Assembly: GCA_016235025.1 (NCBI GenBank)
Contig: JACRMV010000005.1
Coordinates: 62,001-126,000, forward strand
From: Rhodocyclales bacterium
GTDB taxonomy: Bacteria > Pseudomonadota > Gammaproteobacteria > Burkholderiales > Rhodocyclaceae
DNA length: 64,000 nucleotides
Reading direction: 5' to 3'
Part shown: positions 1 through 8,527 of the stretch, piece by piece
Layout of the letters: each line of letters starts with the position of its first letter
Numbering within the stretch: the stretch's first letter is position 1
Made by a program: the position numbers and the translations under genes
Notes under the pieces: generated by a model
What the model saw: the letters and a program-made list of their open reading frames with translations, nothing else
What the model was told of the DNA's origin: nothing
Databases searched by the model: none

Positions 1-1
1 T

Positions 2-619
2 GTCGCCATTGCCGAAGGCCGCTTCAAGTCGCAGATCGTGCCCATTGTGCAACAGACCCGCAAGGGGGACGTGGTTTTCGATACGGATGAGCATGTCAAG
101 CCGAACACTACGCTCGAATCGCTCGCCAAGATGAAACCGGCGTTCAAGAAAGATGGCACGGTCACGGCCGGTAATGCATCTGGCATCAACGATGGCGCTG
201 CCTTTTTCGTCATGGCCGCAGCGGATGTGGCCGCCAAGGCAGGACACAAGCCCATTGCCAGGCTGGTTGCCTATGCCATCGCCGGGGTGCCCAATGACAT
301 CATGGGCGAGGGACCGATTCCGGCAACCCAACTGGCCTTGAAGAAGGCCGGCCTGTCGCTGGACAAGATGGACGTCATTGAGTCGAATGAAGCTTTTGCC
401 GCACAGGCGCTTACTGTGGCCAAGGTGCTTGGTTTGGATCCGGCGAAAACCAATCCGAATGGTGGCGCCATCGCCTTGGGTCACCCGGTCGGCTGTTCCG
501 GCGCCTTCCTCGCCACGAAGGCGCTGTATGAGTTGCAGCGCATAAACGGTCGTTATGCACTGGTGACCATGTGCATCGGTGGTGGCCAGGGCATTGCGAC
601 GATTTTCGAACGGCTCTGA
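2..619 (+). CDS. Acetyl-CoA acetyltransferase (thiolase), C-terminal part, cut by window edge
   Basis: The reading frame is open from base 2 and ends at TGA 617-619, so about 205 C-terminal residues are visible. It carries thiolase C-terminal signatures: NEAFAAQ, the GGAIALGHPVGCSG block with the active-site histidine, and CIGGGQG with the C-terminal catalytic cysteine close to the end. Family knowledge: thiolases condense two acetyl-CoA to acetoacetyl-CoA, or cleave 3-ketoacyl-CoA in beta-oxidation. Which direction applies here (PhaA/AtoB-type or FadA-type) cannot be decided from this fragment. A strong terminator follows 40 bases downstream, so this is the last gene of its operon. The gene is probably intact and simply begins outside the window. 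Confidence 0.93.
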   Translation, partial: VAIAEGRFKSQIVPIVQQTRKGDVVFDTDEHVKPNTTLESLAKMKPAFKKDGTVTAGNASGINDGAAFFVMAAADVAAKAGHKPIARLVAYAIAGVPNDIMGEGPIPATQLALKKAGLSLDKMDVIESNEAFAAQALTVAKVLGLDPAKTNPNGGAIALGHPVGCSGAFLATKALYELQRINGRYALVTMCIGGGQGIATIFERL

Positions 620-659
620 TACAGATGCATTTCGCTTGTTAATCGATCTCTGTCAATTA

Positions 660-692
660 CCTAAAAAACCGGTCTTGCACCGGTTTTTTAGG
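660..692 (+). terminator. Rho-independent terminator after the thiolase gene
   Basis: A perfect hairpin: CCTAAAAAACCGGT, loop CTTGC, then ACCGGTTTTTTAGG. The T-run is part of the descending arm, and A-runs on the other strand make it potentially bidirectional. It lies 40 bases after the thiolase stop codon. Confidence 0.92.
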
Positions 693-1141
693 TCCCATTT
701 TTCTTCTATTAGCCGTCTTGCCGGGGCCGACTTCTTGAAAAAGTGACTATGGCTACGCATACTTAAAAATAGTGCGGCCCAACTTGGTATGCATCAAATT
801 GTCTTTTATAAATTACAGATGCTTGCGGTGAAAGTAAAAGCGGTACGGGGTTCTGCGGTGTTGATTTGGGGTATATCGTGGAGCATTTACACTGATTCCT
901 CTTTGTCTGACTTCATGACAAAAAAATCGGTCACAGTCGTTGGTGTTTATTCAGTGTGTCCTTAACGATACGAGCTACGATGTTCCTGGTCGTGCCATGC
1001 GGAAACGTGACGATCACCAACAAGGATTGAGTGGATTAATTAGTTCGATGATGCTTTTCTTTACGAACACGGTGCTCTGTGTGGTTGTCTACTTGGCGCG
1101 AGCGGGTGTTCCAGCTAAAAGCGCAAACAGGAGGTAGCACA
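693..1141. other. 449-base intergenic region, possible pmoB-like remnant
   Basis: No convincing intact gene. The stretch is AT-richer than its surroundings. An open frame at 940-1137 (plus strand) encodes the segment SYDVPGRAMR around 970-1000. This resembles TYDVPGRSMK in the PmoB protein of this window (DNA around 28767-28796), and the underlying DNA is also similar over about 26 bases. The frame otherwise looks random. The region sits before D1 much as pmoB sits before D4, so it could be the eroded tail of a second pmoB, but a chance match is possible. An AGGAGG ribosome binding site at about 1129-1134 serves D1. No clear promoter was identified. Confidence 0.3.
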
Positions 1142-1720
1142 ATGGAAATGGAAGAAACACGCAAGCCACGTTGGCCTGTGCTGGTGAGTCTGATTTTCGC
1201 CATGCAGGCGGGGGCGGCACTCAGTCATGGCAAACCGAGTTCGCTGGAAGACGATCCCTGCACGCGGCAGGCAGGGGGGGTGATGGTGCATTTCAATGTG
1301 TATCTGCCGCAGCATGCAGTCACAGCGAATTACTGTACGGAAATTCCTGTTGCCGGTGAGGGGGTGTTTGTCACGGATCTGGCAAGCGATGAGTTGCGAT
1401 ATCGTCCGGTAGCCATGCGTATCGTCAAGGGAGACGATCCAAACTCAATCGAACAAACCATCGCTTATATGCCTCCAGGCCCCCATCTTGATGGCGTGAT
1501 TGCATCATCGGCAAACTTGGAGCAAGGTCTTTATTCCGCCGTAATTACGGTCGAAGACAGTCAGCCGCCGGTAAAGTTTATTTATCGTCTTCGGGTGCAG
1601 ATGGTGGACTATGTCAGGTATGTAGTTCTAACCATCTTGCTGCTGTTGTTTTCGTTCCTGGGCTACAAACTGGTTCGCTCCCAGCGGTTCGCCGCATTGC
1701 TTGCCAAATTTCGGCGCTGA
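1142..1720 (+). CDS. D1: secreted, tail-anchored protein of the D family (divergent member)
   Basis: 192 residues, ATG at 1142 with AGGAGG nearby. A signal peptide covers about residues 10-28 and predicted cleavage after LS would leave His29 first (HGKPSS). Cys40, Met48, His50 and Cys65 match conserved positions in D2-D4 (C, M-H-F, C-x-x-I-P), with one extra residue between Met and His. A membrane helix at about 161-180 and a basic tail anchor the C-terminus. The protein therefore lies in the periplasm. It is the most distant N-terminal-His member of five paralogues here (others at 24572, 25200, 29264 and 45381). The function is unknown. Copper binding is inferred from the N-terminal His and from the relatives flanking the monooxygenase operon. 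It is monocistronic, followed by a hairpin. Confidence 0.8.
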   Translation: MEMEETRKPRWPVLVSLIFAMQAGAALSHGKPSSLEDDPCTRQAGGVMVHFNVYLPQHAVTANYCTEIPVAGEGVFVTDLASDELRYRPVAMRIVKGDDPNSIEQTIAYMPPGPHLDGVIASSANLEQGLYSAVITVEDSQPPVKFIYRLRVQMVDYVRYVVLTILLLLFSFLGYKLVRSQRFAALLAKFRR

Positions 1721-1764
1721 ACAAAACTGAATGAGGTGAGAGTCAGTAGCGCGCATACACATGA

Positions 1765-1798
1765 AATTAGGGGTGCCGCCCATGCGCCATCCCTAATT
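1765..1798. terminator. Hairpin between convergent D1 and pckG
   Basis: Arms AATTAGGGGTG (1765-1775) and CATCCCTAATT (1788-1798) pair over 11 bases with one G-T wobble around a 12-base loop. It lies between two convergent genes, so it may end transcription from both sides. It lacks a long T-run, which lowers confidence. Confidence 0.55.
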
Positions 1799-1806
1799 AC
1801 GTTAAT

Positions 1807-1832
1807 GCGCCGTATTGCCAGCGCCGACTTTT
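1807..1832 (-). repeat. Dispersed repeat copy at the pckG stop codon
   Basis: Read on the minus strand: AAAAGTCGGCGCTGGC, AA, then TACGGCGC. It begins inside the TAA stop codon of pckG and has the same orientation as that gene. It is one of about ten copies in the window. Confidence 0.8.
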
Positions 1833-3642
1833 AATCAATCAGGCTAAGCTCAAACAAGTCACGTTTAAGAGGCAGCGCTGCCGGGAGACGGCTTTTCAGC
1901 TTGTCAAACCATTCAGCATGCAGTTTCAGCTCTTCGCGCCATGCGGTCGTATCGACTGCGGTGAGATGCTCGAATTGCTCTTTTGACACCCCCTCGCTGC
2001 CACTCCAGTCGAGGTCCTCGAAACGGGGAACCCATCCTAACGGTGTCTGCTTGGCATCCGCTTTGCCCTGACTACGCTCGACAACCCATTTCAGGACGCG
2101 CATGTTTTCACCAAAGCCGGGCCACATGAACTTGCCGTCGGCATCCTGACGGAACCAGTTGACGGTGAAAATGCGCGGCGGATGTTCGATCTGGTGGCCG
2201 ATTTTGAGCCAGTGATTGAAATAATCGCCCATGTGGTAGCCGCAGAACGGCAACATGGCGAAGGGGTCGCGGCGCACGATGCCTTGTGCGCCAGTCGCTG
2301 CCGCCGTAGTTTCCGAGCCGAGGGTGGCCGCCATATAGACGCCATAGTTCCAGTTGAAGGCTTCGAACACCAGCGGCACAGTGGTGGCGCGACGACCGCC
2401 AAACATGAAGGCGGAGATCGGCACGCCGGCCGGGTTTTCCCAGTCGGGATCGATGGACGGGCATTGCGCGGCGGGTGCAGTGAATCGGGAGTTGGGATGC
2501 GCTGCCTTGCGCCCGGCCTTGCCGTCCTCCGGCGTCCAGTCCTTGCCCTGCCAGTCGATCAGGTGCGCGGGCGGCTCCTTGGTCATGCCTTCCCACCATA
2601 CGTCGCCATCATCGGTGAGCGCGACATTGGTGAAGATGATGTTTTCCTTCAGTGTCGCCAGGGCATTGAAGTTGGTTTTCTCCGAGGTGCCGGGTGCGAC
2701 GCCGAAGAAGCCGGCTTCCGGATTGATGGCGTACAGACGCCCATCCTTGCCTGGCTTGATCCAGGCGATATCGTCACCGACCGTCGTCACTTTCCAGCCG
2801 CCGAGACTCTTGGGCGGAATCAGCATGGCAAAATTGGTTTTGCCGCAGGCCGAGGGGAAAGCTGCCGCGACGTAGGATTTTTTGCCTTGCGGCGACTCGA
2901 CGCCGAGAATCAGCATGTGCTCGGCCAGCCAGCCTTCGTCACGCGCCATCGTCGAGGCGATGCGCAGCGCAAAGCATTTCTTGCCCAGAAGTGCATTGCC
3001 GCCGTAGCCGGAGCCGAATGACCAGATTTCCCGGGTTTCGGGAAAATGGCAGATGTATTTGGTTTTGTTGCATGGCCATTTCACGTCAGCCTGGCCCGCT
3101 TCAAGAGGGTGGCCGACGCTGTGCAGGCAGGGAACAAAGTCGCCATCGCTACCGAGCTGGTCAAGCACGGCACGGCCCATGCGCGTCATGATCCGCATGT
3201 TCACCACGACATAAGGACTGTCCGAGATTTCGACACCGATGTGTGCAATGGGAGAACCGATCGGGCCCATTGAAAACGGAATTACGTACATCGGGCGACC
3301 GCGCATGCAGCCCTTGAACAGGCCGCGCAGGATACTTTTCATTTTCGCCGGGTCTTCCCAGTTGTTGTTGGGACCGGCATCTTCCGGATTGACAGGACAA
3401 ACGTAGGTGCGATCCTCGACGCGAGCAACGTCGGAAGGATCGGAAAGGGCGAGGTAGGAGTTGGGGCGCTTGGCCGGATTGAGTTTGATCATGCTGCCGG
3501 CTTCAACCATTTGCGCGAAGAGGCGGTCGGCTTCTTCCTGCGAGCCATCGCACCAGACGATGGTGGCAGGTTCGGTCAGTGCGGCAACTTCGTCAACCCA
3601 GGCTTTGAGACGGGCATGCTGGACGTAGGATGGTGCGCTCAT
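1831..3642 (-). CDS. pckG: Phosphoenolpyruvate carboxykinase (GTP)
   Basis: 603 residues, the usual length for GTP-dependent PEPCK. The start at 3642 ([13 protein letters not shown]) has AGGAGA about 9 bases upstream. The frame stays open further upstream to 3819, but those residues are unlike the family. Visible motifs are the P-loop-like [12 protein letters not shown], the metal-binding GDDIAW, and [19 protein letters not shown] near the C-terminus, typical of the GTP class. It interconverts oxaloacetate and PEP plus CO2 using GTP/GDP in the cytosol. It is divergent from maeB, with a 381-base shared upstream region. With maeB and ppc, the window holds three enzymes of the PEP/pyruvate/oxaloacetate/malate node. 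Confidence 0.97.
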   Translation of the reverse strand: MSAPSYVQHARLKAWVDEVAALTEPATIVWCDGSQEEADRLFAQMVEAGSMIKLNPAKRPNSYLALSDPSDVARVEDRTYVCPVNPEDAGPNNNWEDPAKMKSILRGLFKGCMRGRPMYVIPFSMGPIGSPIAHIGVEISDSPYVVVNMRIMTRMGRAVLDQLGSDGDFVPCLHSVGHPLEAGQADVKWPCNKTKYICHFPETREIWSFGSGYGGNALLGKKCFALRIASTMARDEGWLAEHMLILGVESPQGKKSYVAAAFPSACGKTNFAMLIPPKSLGGWKVTTVGDDIAWIKPGKDGRLYAINPEAGFFGVAPGTSEKTNFNALATLKENIIFTNVALTDDGDVWWEGMTKEPPAHLIDWQGKDWTPEDGKAGRKAAHPNSRFTAPAAQCPSIDPDWENPAGVPISAFMFGGRRATTVPLVFEAFNWNYGVYMAATLGSETTAAATGAQGIVRRDPFAMLPFCGYHMGDYFNHWLKIGHQIEHPPRIFTVNWFRQDADGKFMWPGFGENMRVLKWVVERSQGKADAKQTPLGWVPRFEDLDWSGSEGVSKEQFEHLTAVDTTAWREELKLHAEWFDKLKSRLPAALPLKRDLFELSLID

Positions 3643-4023
3643 TTCGGTCAGTCTCCTGTGATGTGGTGAATACGTCTGACGAATAAGCAGCGCGCCAGAC
3701 GATGGTTTTGTTTTCCGGTAAGGCGCCCTGGGTGGTCCTTGTGGGGATCCCGGTGGCATGGACAATTGCCGCTTGCCCTGATTCTTGGTTTGTGTGCAAG
3801 TCAGCTCAAAATAACTCAAGATAATCTTTGTATTTTACAACGTTAAGTCCATGCAATGCGATGGCAGTTGATTGCTGCCTGAACAGTGTGGGCGAATCGC
3901 CATGAGTTGGCCTGATTTACCCCATGAATACGGCGTTTCCGAAAAGTCGGCGCTGGTGGTACGGCGATATAATCAGACCGCTGGTCTTGATTTCTTCTCC
4001 CTTAAATTCTCTGAAAGTTTTAC
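3643..4023. promoter_or_regulatory. Divergent pckG / maeB intergenic region
   Basis: 381 bases without a supported gene. A TATAAT hexamer at 3968-3973 lies 50 bases before maeB and directly abuts a dispersed repeat copy (3942-3967), so the repeat occupies the place of the spacer and -35 element. No good TTGACA is seen at the expected distance, so any sigma70 promoter here would be weak or activator-dependent. AT-rich sequence at about 3785-3845 could hold the pckG promoter on the minus strand, but no clear hexamers were found. Confidence 0.4.
3942..3967 (+). repeat. Dispersed repeat copy abutting a TATAAT upstream of maeB
   Basis: AAAAGTCGGCGCTGG, TGG, TACGGCGA. An exact match to the 15-base core. 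It is intergenic, 57 bases before the maeB start. Confidence 0.8.
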
Positions 4024-6306
4024 ATGGACGAAAGCATGCGTGCTGCGGCATTGGAATATCACCGCAACCCAAAACCCGGAAAAATTGCTGTCGTGCCAAT
4101 CAAGGCGCTGACCAGCCAAAGCGATTTATCCCTGGCTTATTCGCCAGGTGTGGCGGCCGCCTGCGACGAGATCGTGCGCGATCCGGCGACGGTTTCGCTC
4201 TATACCTCGCGCGCGAATCTGGTTGCGGTGATCACCAATGGCACCGCTGTGCTGGGGCTCGGCAACATCGGCCCGTTGGCCGGCAAGCCCGTGATGGAAG
4301 GCAAGGGTGTGTTGTTCAAGAAGTTTGCCGGTGTTGATGTGTTCGATCTCGAGATCAACGAAAACGACCCCGACAAGCTGGTCGATATCATTGCCGCACT
4401 GGAGCCCACCTTCGGTGGCGTCAATCTGGAAGACATCAAGGCGCCGGAATGTTTCTACATCGAAGAAAAGCTGCGCGAGCGGCTCAAAATCCCGGTCTTT
4501 CACGACGATCAGCATGGTACGGCGATCATCGCCAGCGCGGCAATATTGAATGGCCTGCGAGTGGTGAACAAGGATATTGGTACGGTCAAGCTGGTTTGCT
4601 CCGGCGCCGGTGCGGCGGCGATTGCCTGCCTCGATCTGCTGGTCAGCCTTGGCCTGTCAAGACAGAATGTGTTCGTGGCCGACAGCAAGGGCGTGATTCA
4701 TTCAGGCCGCAGCGCACTCGACCCGTCCAAGCTGCGTTATGCACAGGAAACCACGCTTCGTACGCTGGCCGAAGCGATGGTCGGTGCCGACGTGTTTCTC
4801 GGATTGTCCGCCGCCGGCGTGCTTAAAGCAGAGATGGTCAAGACCATGGCGCGCGACCCGCTGGTGTTCGCCATGGCCAATCCGGAGCCGGAGATTCGTC
4901 CCGAGGATGCCAAGGCCGTGCGTCCCGATGCCATTATCGGCACCGGCCGCTCGGATTATCCGAACCAGATCAACAACGTCCTGTGCTTTCCCTACATTTT
5001 CAGGGGCGCGCTGGATGTTGGTGCGACCACCATCAACGAAGCCATGAAGATCGCCGCCGTGCGGGCGATTGCCGAACTGGCGCACGCCGAGCAGTCGGAC
5101 GTGGTGGCCGCCGCCTATGGCAACGAGGAACTCTCATTCGGCCCGGAGTATCTGATTCCCAAGCCTTTCGATCCGCGCTTGATTATCAAGGTGGCGCCCG
5201 CAGTAGCACAGGCGGCGATGGACTCGGGCGTGGCGACGCGCCCGCTGGCCGACATGCAGGCCTATGTTCATCAACTCAACGACTTCGTGTACCAGACGGG
5301 TTTTTTGATGCGGCCGGTGTTTTCGGCGGCGAAGAAAAACCCGGCACGGGTGGTCTTTGCCGAGGGTGAGGACGAGCGTGTATTGCGCGCGGTGCAGGCC
5401 GTGGCCGACGAAAACCTGGCGCACCCGATCCTGATCGGTCGTCCGGAGGTGGTGGCCGGGCATATCGCACGCGCTGGTTTGCGTATCCGTGCCGGCGAGC
5501 ATTTCGAGCTGGTTAACCCTGACGCCGATCCGCGCTACAAGGAACTCTGGCAGGATTACTATGCGCTGATGTCGCGGCGCGGAGTCAGCGCGGAGTATGC
5601 CAAGCGTGAAATGCGCCGGCGCACCACCTTGATTGGCGCCATGCTGGTGCGGCATGGCCACGCGGATGCCTTGCTGTGCGGAACGTTCGGCAAGCATGCG
5701 CTGCATTTGCGCTACATCGAAAATGTAATCGGCAAAAGACCGGGTGTCGATAGCTTTCATGCCATGAACATGTTGATCCTGCCGAACCGCACATTGTTCA
5801 TGGGCGATACCTATGTCAATTACGATCCCAGTGCCGAGCAGGTGGCTGAAATGACGCTGCTGGCCGCCGAGGAAGTGCGCCGTTTCGGTCTGGTGCCCAG
5901 GGTGGCGCTGCTGTCGCATTCGAGCTTTGGCACCGATGACACACCGACAGCGCTAAAAATGCGACGCGCCCTGGAGCTGTTGCGCGAAACGGCGCCGCAA
6001 CTCGAAGTCGATGGCGAAATGCATGGCGATGCTGCTTTGTCGGACATGGTTCGACGCCAGGTTTTTCCCAGTTCAACTCTTACCGGCGAAGCCAATTTGC
6101 TGGTGATGCCCACCCTGGATGCAGCCAACATTGCGTTCAATCTGCTCAAGACGGCAGTGGGGGAAGGGTTGACCGTTGGCCCGTTGCTGCTCGGTGCGGC
6201 CCGTCCGGTGCATATTCTGACGCCGACAGCGACGGTGCGCCGCATTGTCAATGTCACCGCGCTACTGTCGGTGGAAGTGCAGCAACAGGCGAAAAATGTC
6301 ACCTGA
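4024..6306 (+). CDS. maeB: NADP-dependent malic enzyme with C-terminal phosphotransacetylase-like domain
   Basis: 760 residues in two parts. Residues about 1-420 are malic enzyme: YSPGVA near the N-terminus, [10 protein letters not shown], and a Rossmann segment [15 protein letters not shown]. Residues about 430-760 resemble phosphate acetyltransferase ([13 protein letters not shown] at the domain start). This fusion is the standard MaeB architecture of proteobacteria. The PTA-like part is usually regulatory and has no known transacetylase activity in characterised members. It decarboxylates malate to pyruvate with NADP+, supplying NADPH and pyruvate. The start is the first ATG of the conserved N-terminus ([13 protein letters not shown]). 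The ribosome binding site is weak (CTGAAAG). It ends 28 bases before the patatin gene. Confidence 0.96.
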   Translation: MDESMRAAALEYHRNPKPGKIAVVPIKALTSQSDLSLAYSPGVAAACDEIVRDPATVSLYTSRANLVAVITNGTAVLGLGNIGPLAGKPVMEGKGVLFKKFAGVDVFDLEINENDPDKLVDIIAALEPTFGGVNLEDIKAPECFYIEEKLRERLKIPVFHDDQHGTAIIASAAILNGLRVVNKDIGTVKLVCSGAGAAAIACLDLLVSLGLSRQNVFVADSKGVIHSGRSALDPSKLRYAQETTLRTLAEAMVGADVFLGLSAAGVLKAEMVKTMARDPLVFAMANPEPEIRPEDAKAVRPDAIIGTGRSDYPNQINNVLCFPYIFRGALDVGATTINEAMKIAAVRAIAELAHAEQSDVVAAAYGNEELSFGPEYLIPKPFDPRLIIKVAPAVAQAAMDSGVATRPLADMQAYVHQLNDFVYQTGFLMRPVFSAAKKNPARVVFAEGEDERVLRAVQAVADENLAHPILIGRPEVVAGHIARAGLRIRAGEHFELVNPDADPRYKELWQDYYALMSRRGVSAEYAKREMRRRTTLIGAMLVRHGHADALLCGTFGKHALHLRYIENVIGKRPGVDSFHAMNMLILPNRTLFMGDTYVNYDPSAEQVAEMTLLAAEEVRRFGLVPRVALLSHSSFGTDDTPTALKMRRALELLRETAPQLEVDGEMHGDAALSDMVRRQVFPSSTLTGEANLLVMPTLDAANIAFNLLKTAVGEGLTVGPLLLGAARPVHILTPTATVRRIVNVTALLSVEVQQQAKNVT

Positions 6307-6334
6307 GCTGAGCAAGCCGTAACGGATTGACGGC

Positions 6335-7474
6335 ATGTCGGCGCGCCCGAAAATTGCACTGATCCTGACCGGTGGCGGTGCGCGTGCCGCCTATCAGGTC
6401 GGCGTACTCAAGGCGGTGCGTGAGCTGCTGTCAGAGCCGCGCCGCAACCCTTTCCAGATTCTGTGTGGTACATCGGCCGGGGCCATCAATGCCGTTTCGC
6501 TGGCGGTCTGGGCAGAGAACTTCAGCGCCGGTGTCGATCATCTGTGTCATGTCTGGGAAAACTTCCACGCCGGTCAGGTTTATCGTGCAGATGCTCTGGG
6601 CATTATCCGTTCAGGCGCTCGCTGGCTTGGGGCGTTGATGTTTGGCTGGATCACCCACCGGGCCCCACGTTCCCTGCTCGATAATACGCCGCTGTATCAG
6701 TTGCTGACGCACGGTCTGGATTTTTCCGGTATTGAGCGGGCCATTGAAAATCGGGCCCTGCATGCCGTCAGCGTTACCTGTTCGGGTTATTCAAGCGGCC
6801 AAAGTGTCACTTTTTTCCGGGGACGGGCGGATATTGAATCCTGGCAACGCAGTCAGCGTGTGGGCGCTCATGCCAAGCTGGGCGTCGACCATCTGATGGC
6901 CTCAAGCGCCATTCCATTTATTTTTCCGGCGATCAAGATCAACCGCGAATGGTTCGGCGACGGCTCCATGCGGCAGATGACGCCTATTTCTCCAGCCATT
7001 CATCTTGGCGCGGACAAGGTGTTGGTCGTCGGCGCCGGTCGTTTTCATGAGGAAAATATACGTCCGCGCACCGGGGTATACCCCTCGCTGGCGCAGATCG
7101 CCGGCCATGCCCTGTCGAGTATCTTCCTTGACAGCTTGCCGGTCGATCTGGAGCGTGCGGCCCGTATCAACCGCACACTTTCAATTATTCCGGAGGAAGT
7201 GCGGCGCGAGCAGAGCATGGAGCTAAGGCCGCTTGACATGCTGGTAATTGCTCCCTCCGAGCGCCTCGATCATCTTGCTGCACGCAATGCCTGGGCTTTG
7301 CCATGGCCGGTGCGGATGCTGCTGCGCGGGATGGGTGCGATGAATCGCAACGGCGGCGCGCTTACCAGTTATCTGCTGTTTGAGCGGCCTTATACCTGTG
7401 CGTTGATTGACCTGGGTTACCGCGATACCCTGGCCCGCCGTGACGAGCTTCTGGCATTTCTTGATGAAAAATAA
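6335..7474 (+). CDS. Patatin-like phospholipase family protein
   Basis: 379 residues. N-terminal LTGGGARAAYQVGVLKA is the glycine-rich oxyanion loop, GTSAGAINA the nucleophile elbow with the catalytic serine, and DGSMRQ supplies the catalytic aspartate. These three make up the Ser-Asp dyad of patatins, so the enzyme is predicted to hydrolyse acyl-ester bonds of lipids. No signal peptide or membrane helix is obvious; a cytoplasmic or peripheral location is likely. It starts 28 bases after maeB on the same strand and may be co-transcribed. The physiological substrate is unknown. Confidence 0.88.
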   Translation: MSARPKIALILTGGGARAAYQVGVLKAVRELLSEPRRNPFQILCGTSAGAINAVSLAVWAENFSAGVDHLCHVWENFHAGQVYRADALGIIRSGARWLGALMFGWITHRAPRSLLDNTPLYQLLTHGLDFSGIERAIENRALHAVSVTCSGYSSGQSVTFFRGRADIESWQRSQRVGAHAKLGVDHLMASSAIPFIFPAIKINREWFGDGSMRQMTPISPAIHLGADKVLVVGAGRFHEENIRPRTGVYPSLAQIAGHALSSIFLDSLPVDLERAARINRTLSIIPEEVRREQSMELRPLDMLVIAPSERLDHLAARNAWALPWPVRMLLRGMGAMNRNGGALTSYLLFERPYTCALIDLGYRDTLARRDELLAFLDEK

Positions 7475-7585
7475 TGTTCAATTCATCTCATGCTTGAGAT
7501 TGTGTTCCCAAGCCATTAATCTGGAATAGAATCGGCCGATAATGATAGTAACGCGCAAGCGTTTGACGGGGAGTAGACATATCAT

Positions 7586-8527
7586 ATGAAAAAGACACTG
7601 CTGATGTTGCTGGCTGCCGCAATAGTCGGCGCTGGCGTGACGCCGACCGACGTTGAGGCTGCGACAGGGAAGAAGTCGGTACGGGCGAGCAAGCATGTCA
7701 AGCATGTCAAGCATGTCCGGCATGGCAGGCATGCGCGTAATGCATCGCTGGGTGATCCTCAGCACCTCGCACTTCAGTCTTCTGCCGTGCTGGTACAGGA
7801 TCAGGCGACAGGCGCCGTGCTTTTCGAAAAAAATTCCAATGCTGTCTTGCCGATTGCCTCCATCTCCAAGCTGATGACCGCGATGGTGGTGCTGGATACT
7901 CAGCCGAACCTCAAGGAGATGCTCACGATTGGTGACGAGGACGTCGATACACTGAAAGGGACGCGCTCACGGCTCAAGGTGGGTACGCAACTGACACGCG
8001 AAGAGATGTTGCGGTTGGCTTTGATGTCATCCGAGAACCGTGCGGCTTCGGCTCTGTCGCGTCACTACCCGGGCGGGCGGCCAGCGTTTGTGGCGGCGAT
8101 GAATGCCAAGACCAGGGCGCTGGGCCTGAATGACACCCACTTCGAAGATTCAACCGGTCTGACCGCAGCGAATGTCTCCAGCCCGCGCGATCTGGCGAAA
8201 ATGGTCGATGCGGCCCATCAATACCCGTTGATCCGCGAATTCTCGACCACCGCTGAGGAGGAAATCACCATCGCCGGACGGCCGCAGCAGTTCCACAATA
8301 CCAATACGCTGGTACGCAACTCAAACTCCTCTTGGGATATCGGTTTGTCGAAGACCGGCTATATCAGCGAGGCCGGTAAATGTCTGGTGATGCAGGCATG
8401 GATCAACAGCAAGCCGGTCATCATCGTGTTGCTCGATTCGCTGGGCAAGATGACCCGCATCGGTGATGCCAATCGCATCAAGCGCTGGGTGGAAACCGCC
8501 TCGCTGCCGCGTCCGGTAGCTGGCTGA
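7586..8527 (+). CDS. pbpG: D-alanyl-D-alanine endopeptidase, PBP7 type
   Basis: 313 residues with a signal peptide of about 25 residues (MKKTLLMLLAAAIVGAG). The peptidase S11 catalytic motifs are present: SISK (SxxK nucleophile), SSENRA (SxN) and KTGYISEAG (KTG). Family knowledge: it cleaves D-Ala-mesoDAP cross-links of peptidoglycan in the periplasm. Between signal peptide and catalytic domain is a short low-complexity segment rich in His, Val, Lys and Arg (residues about 36-51), encoded by near-perfect tandem copies of a nine-base unit (AAGCATGTC) at about 7690-7730. Its stop codon is directly followed, without a gap, by the ppc stop on the other strand. Confidence 0.93.
   Translation: MKKTLLMLLAAAIVGAGVTPTDVEAATGKKSVRASKHVKHVKHVRHGRHARNASLGDPQHLALQSSAVLVQDQATGAVLFEKNSNAVLPIASISKLMTAMVVLDTQPNLKEMLTIGDEDVDTLKGTRSRLKVGTQLTREEMLRLALMSSENRAASALSRHYPGGRPAFVAAMNAKTRALGLNDTHFEDSTGLTAANVSSPRDLAKMVDAAHQYPLIREFSTTAEEEITIAGRPQQFHNTNTLVRNSNSSWDIGLSKTGYISEAGKCLVMQAWINSKPVIIVLLDSLGKMTRIGDANRIKRWVETASLPRPVAG

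Noticed and set aside
7686-7740. Short direct repeats that could suggest a CRISPR-like array
   Set aside because: Units are nine bases, contiguous and in frame within pbpG, with no spacers or cas genes.
7478-7765. A 95-residue minus-strand frame before pbpG
   Set aside because: It overlaps the pbpG signal peptide and repeat region antisense, and its Met/Leu/Asp repeats come from the tandem units.
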